A DNA stretch of 64,000 nt from Parapristionchus giblindavisi (Eukaryota; Nematoda; Chromadorea; Rhabditida; Diplogasteridae), in NCBI GenBank assembly GCA_943737045.1, contig CALSFV010000387.1, forward strand, positions 1 to 64,000. Reading direction: 5' to 3'. The translations under genes were made by a program, and so were the position numbers. Under the pieces are notes generated by a model. That model saw only the letters and a program-made list of their open reading frames with translations, was not told the DNA's origin and did not search any database. This document shows positions 61,348 to 64,000 of the stretch, piece after piece; the stretch's first letter is position 1, and the number at the start of each line of letters is the position of its first letter.

Positions 61348-61692
61348 TACTACACAATCGATTAATCTACTTTACTTGAATTTTAAATACTTGCATTTTT
61401 CATTAGAAATAGTTTATTTTACTATCAAACCATATACCTTTCAATAATTATACATATACATAGTTGTTCTATGCATTCAGATACTAAATTTTTGCTACAT
61501 GGAGATACTTACTCCATGCATTATTCATCCATACTGTTTTCAGCATTATTCCATTCCATAGGCATATAATTCGATGTTGTTGTTATTTTTTGTTTGTATT
61601 TGCCGAACTAAAGTACTGCTAAAGTAATATTTATCTATATGATACGTATGAATGTATATAACAATCATACTATGTATTCCAAAAGATGAGAC
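61348..61692. other. Convergent 3' flanks
   Basis: 345 bp between the ends of two converging genes. AT-rich, no exon or repeat. A short imperfect inverted repeat TACATGGAGA...TCCATGTA-like sequence near 61495-61522 is the only structure seen. Confidence 0.45.
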
Positions 61693-62797
61693 CTAATCTA
61701 CTTGTACGAATTCATCTTCACCATCCACAGATACCCCACGATCGAAGAATTCATCCACTAATGATCTATTATAAATATCAATTCATTTCATGTTAAACAA
61801 TAGGAATTCACTCACTCATCTATTCCATAGAGAGATTGTGACTGATACAATACAGCTGCTTCATATTCCATAGAATGAATCAAATATGAATTAGATTGAA
61901 TGATTAAGTGAATACCTTTAGGTGCTGAATGTTGAGCATGTTCTTGAACAGAACGAGTAGGAGAAATACGAGTATGATTGGTAAGAGGACTTTGAATGGG
62001 TATGATAGATGGTAGAGTCCGAGATGTAAATGATGTCTCCTTCACGTTCACATCAAGGGATGCATTGGTGTAGACAGGATGAGAATGGAATATACGAGGA
62101 TATGGCAACATTGCTCCTTCACAACGAGGTATAGATTGTGGAAGAGTAGCGAATTTTGTCAATGAAGTTACATGTGATATCGGCTTATCTAGAGGTGATA
62201 TACTACATGAATATAAAGAAGTATGGAACCGAACCTGGACGAGGGGATACATGGCACACTTGCGGTAATGATTTGTCATTTGCCTTCGATACAGGCACAT
62301 GGTAAGGCTTACGCATCTGTGATAGAAGCAGCAATCCACTGTCAATTATACGTGATCATACCTCCTTCCTTGCTGCTGGTTTAGGAAGCCGATGAGAAAG
62401 TATAGGCTTTCTTGCATCAGGAGTTTCAGCAGTAGAAACTGAATAAAAATGAAAAAAGTAGTATTTTGAACACTATCCTTTAACCTTCACTTGCACGTCT
62501 TCGTTCCTGTGCCAATTCTTTCCGAATTCTTTCTACAAATTCATCGAGTGTATCATCGAATAAAGTACGAACTGAACTTTTACATATTGAAATGAACAAT
62601 TATTGAAGTAATACCTGCACAGTTCGAACTGGCGGAAGTAGTGAAATGTGAGGAGTTGGCATTCTCATCCATAAATCATAAGCAAAACAACTATCTTGAT
62701 GACAGTTTCCAAGTAGCGAGTAATAGTAGCGAGTAAAATAAATCTTATTGATCAGTGATGATTTTTTCTTTCGAGGTGAGACCAATTCTTTTAGCAT
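61693..62797 (-). CDS. Unrecognised small protein
   Basis: Minus-strand gene with five or six exons, ending at TAG 61693. The securely joined part reads: TLFDDTLDEFVERIRKELAQ plus ERRRASE (helical, charged), ARKPILSHRLPKPAARKE, a basic exon beginning MRKPYHVPVSKANDK, a Ser/Thr/Pro-rich middle (SHVTSLTKFATLPQSIPRCE), and an acidic end ESLVDEFFDRGVSVDGEDEF. The 5' exon is proposed from ATG 62797 (MLKELVSPRKKKSSL), but its donor at 62615 does not match the phase of the next exon; a donor further inside it would. No signal peptide or membrane segment. It shares a 243-bp divergent upstream region with the BTB gene. Function unknown. Confidence 0.5.
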
Positions 62798-63040
62798 ACG
62801 GTAGATTGATTCAATATAAAATCTTGTTTGTTTTCTTTTTCAATTTATTTATTTATTTATTTGTCTGTGGATAGAAACTGCTTTAGCGTCCGTCGTTTTG
62901 TTTTGCTTTCAGAAGCGTACCTTAATCATATTGCACTTCGCGATTTACATATTCTCCACTAACGAATTGTGAATCAATCATATCATTGTCATTTTTCATT
63001 CATTTTGACCGCTTTCGTTCTCATTTTGCTGTCGTGTTCA
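62798..63040. promoter_or_regulatory. Divergent promoter region
   Basis: 243 bp between opposite start codons, holding a TTTATTTATTTATTTATTTG run and a CG-containing patch (GCGTCCGTCGTTTTG, near 62885-62900). Likely drives both genes; no specific factor site is claimed. Confidence 0.35.
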
Positions 63041-64000
63041 ATGTCGGAGCGGAGTGATTCTCTAAGTTCTTTGCTCGACCGACTTGTTCGTTGTGATCTA
63101 TTCTTTACTCTAATCGATAATTCTCTTCTTTTAGTCATGCTACACAGCATGCACTTTTAGCGATAATGATGTAGAGGAACTGCTGACGTGCAAGTCTAAA
63201 CACACTGATGTAGCATCGTCGAGAAATATTGGAGATAGGGAAGTATCATCTCATGAAGCTGTGCTGCAGTATCTGACTGGAATCGAAACTCCTGCAAAGC
63301 AACTTCAATTTGAAGTATCCATCGATGGAAAAATGGTATTTATCTTGATAGATAGGTAGTGATATTATTATTTCATTCGCAGATTGAAGAAGACTTGAGT
63401 ACTTTCTCTAATGAGAACGAATGGAAATTTGCCTTCGGTATTGGCGATATCTATCTCTTGCTAAAGTTAGAGGAAAATGAGGTATGCATTATAGATTGAT
63501 TTTAATATATGCTTTTTATTTGAGGGGATTCGTAAGCTGATGTTGAATGCTGTCGGAGGTACTCCAAGTGAGTTCGCAATTACATCGCAGATGAGAGTCC
63601 ATGCTTCATTTGAGGAAGAATCAATGAAAGTACTTGATAGAGTATGTTTACTTTATTATTCATATTCCTGTAGTAATTGATGTTAAGGATGTCTTCGACT
63701 TTGGTGTATATAGTAAGACGATACAATATGAACTCGTTGGTGATATTCGATCGATCAAACTTGAATTACGATTAATAAATACGGTAGTTTAAAATTGTTT
63801 TCCTTTATTTATTGATTAATTACAGTATTATCGTCGTCATCCTACATTTGAAGAGGGTGATGTTGTATTGAAGTTTCATGATGGTTCAACTATTCGAACT
63901 TGGAAATCACTTCTCTCATTTGCATCTCCTTATATGGGTGAGAATTATCGTTCTATTCTTTGTGATAACAAGTGATCAATTAGAATATTATGTGTGACGT
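63041..64000 (+). CDS. MATH-like/BTB domain protein (3' end beyond window)
   Basis: ATG 63041 (MSERSDSLSSLLDRLVR) joins in phase 1 to an exon after CTACACAG. Then KQLQFEVSIDGKMIEEDLST, NEWKFAFGIGDIYLLLKLEE, LMLNAVGGTPSEFAITSQMR and FGVYSKTIQYELVGDIRSIK form an N-terminal beta domain that resembles a MATH/TRAF fold, though weakly. The last complete exon, EEGDVVLKFHDGSTIRTWKS then LLSFASPYM, is a BTB start (family pattern DVxLxxxxxxFxxHKxxLxxxSPYF). BTB proteins of this layout usually serve as Cullin-3 ubiquitin-ligase adaptors; nematodes have many. Truncated at the window edge after the first third of the BTB domain. Confidence 0.72.

Overview
The window looks like nuclear DNA from a nematode, probably a rhabditid-type worm. 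It is AT-rich, and its genes are broken into many small exons by introns mostly of about 45-60 bp with GT..TTTCAG/TTAG borders. Several start codons sit a few bases after a TTTCAG-like acceptor, as expected for spliced-leader trans-splicing. The gene content fits: a DB-module protein, a giant multi-PAN secreted protein, a GluCl-type and a nicotinic-type Cys-loop receptor, an Ost-alpha-type transporter and a MATH-like/BTB protein. Because exons are short, most genes had to be rebuilt by joining open segments across GT-AG borders with matching phase. Outer coordinates of the models are firm; some internal borders and 5' ends are not.

Layout. 442-3130 (+) is a glutamate-gated-chloride-type Cys-loop channel subunit whose 5' exon(s) were not found. 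3131-5612 is intergenic, with a foldback repeat, a tRNA-like SINE candidate and TCCCTC arrays. 5613-8972 (+) is a PACRG homologue. 8973-13165 holds a TIR transposon (10055-10653), two weak small ORFs and a short minus-strand gene of tiny exons (12359-11276). 13166-28635 (+) is a giant secreted protein with eight PAN/apple-like modules around Glu/Thr/Gly-rich low-complexity arms; its first intron (3 kb) is packed with pyrimidine/purine arrays. 29254-30518 (+) is a secreted DB-module protein. 33443-30826 (-) is a coiled-coil protein and 37017-33799 (-) the histone chaperone NASP. 37270-37849 (+), divergent from NASP, is a TMEM42-like membrane protein. 43999-38592 (-) is an Ost-alpha-type transporter carrying a 2.1-kb minisatellite in one intron. 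46396-49724 (+) is an acyl-CoA synthetase ending in the peroxisomal signal SKL. 49927-52955 (+) is a nicotinic-receptor-like subunit. 54034-61347 (+) holds three closely spaced genes: an orphan type I membrane protein, a POT1-OB2-like telomere protein and an RRM/GYF/zinc-finger protein. 62797-61693 (-) is an unrecognised small protein, divergent from a MATH-like/BTB gene (63041 to beyond the window edge).

The genes look like ordinary nematode housekeeping, neuronal and cuticle/matrix genes rather than one pathway. The unusual material is mostly structural: (i) a TACGGTAGATTGAT minisatellite of roughly 100 units filling an intron; (ii) a family of about 120-bp near-perfect hairpin elements, three copies, all in introns; (iii) three other non-autonomous TIR elements with visible target-site features; (iv) an 8-mer (TACGGTAG/TACTGTAG and complements) spread through introns, coding repeats and the satellite; (v) intragenic duplications and an apparent one-base frameshift in the PAN gene; and (vi) a POT1-like gene next to an RRM-RRM-GYF-zinc-finger gene.
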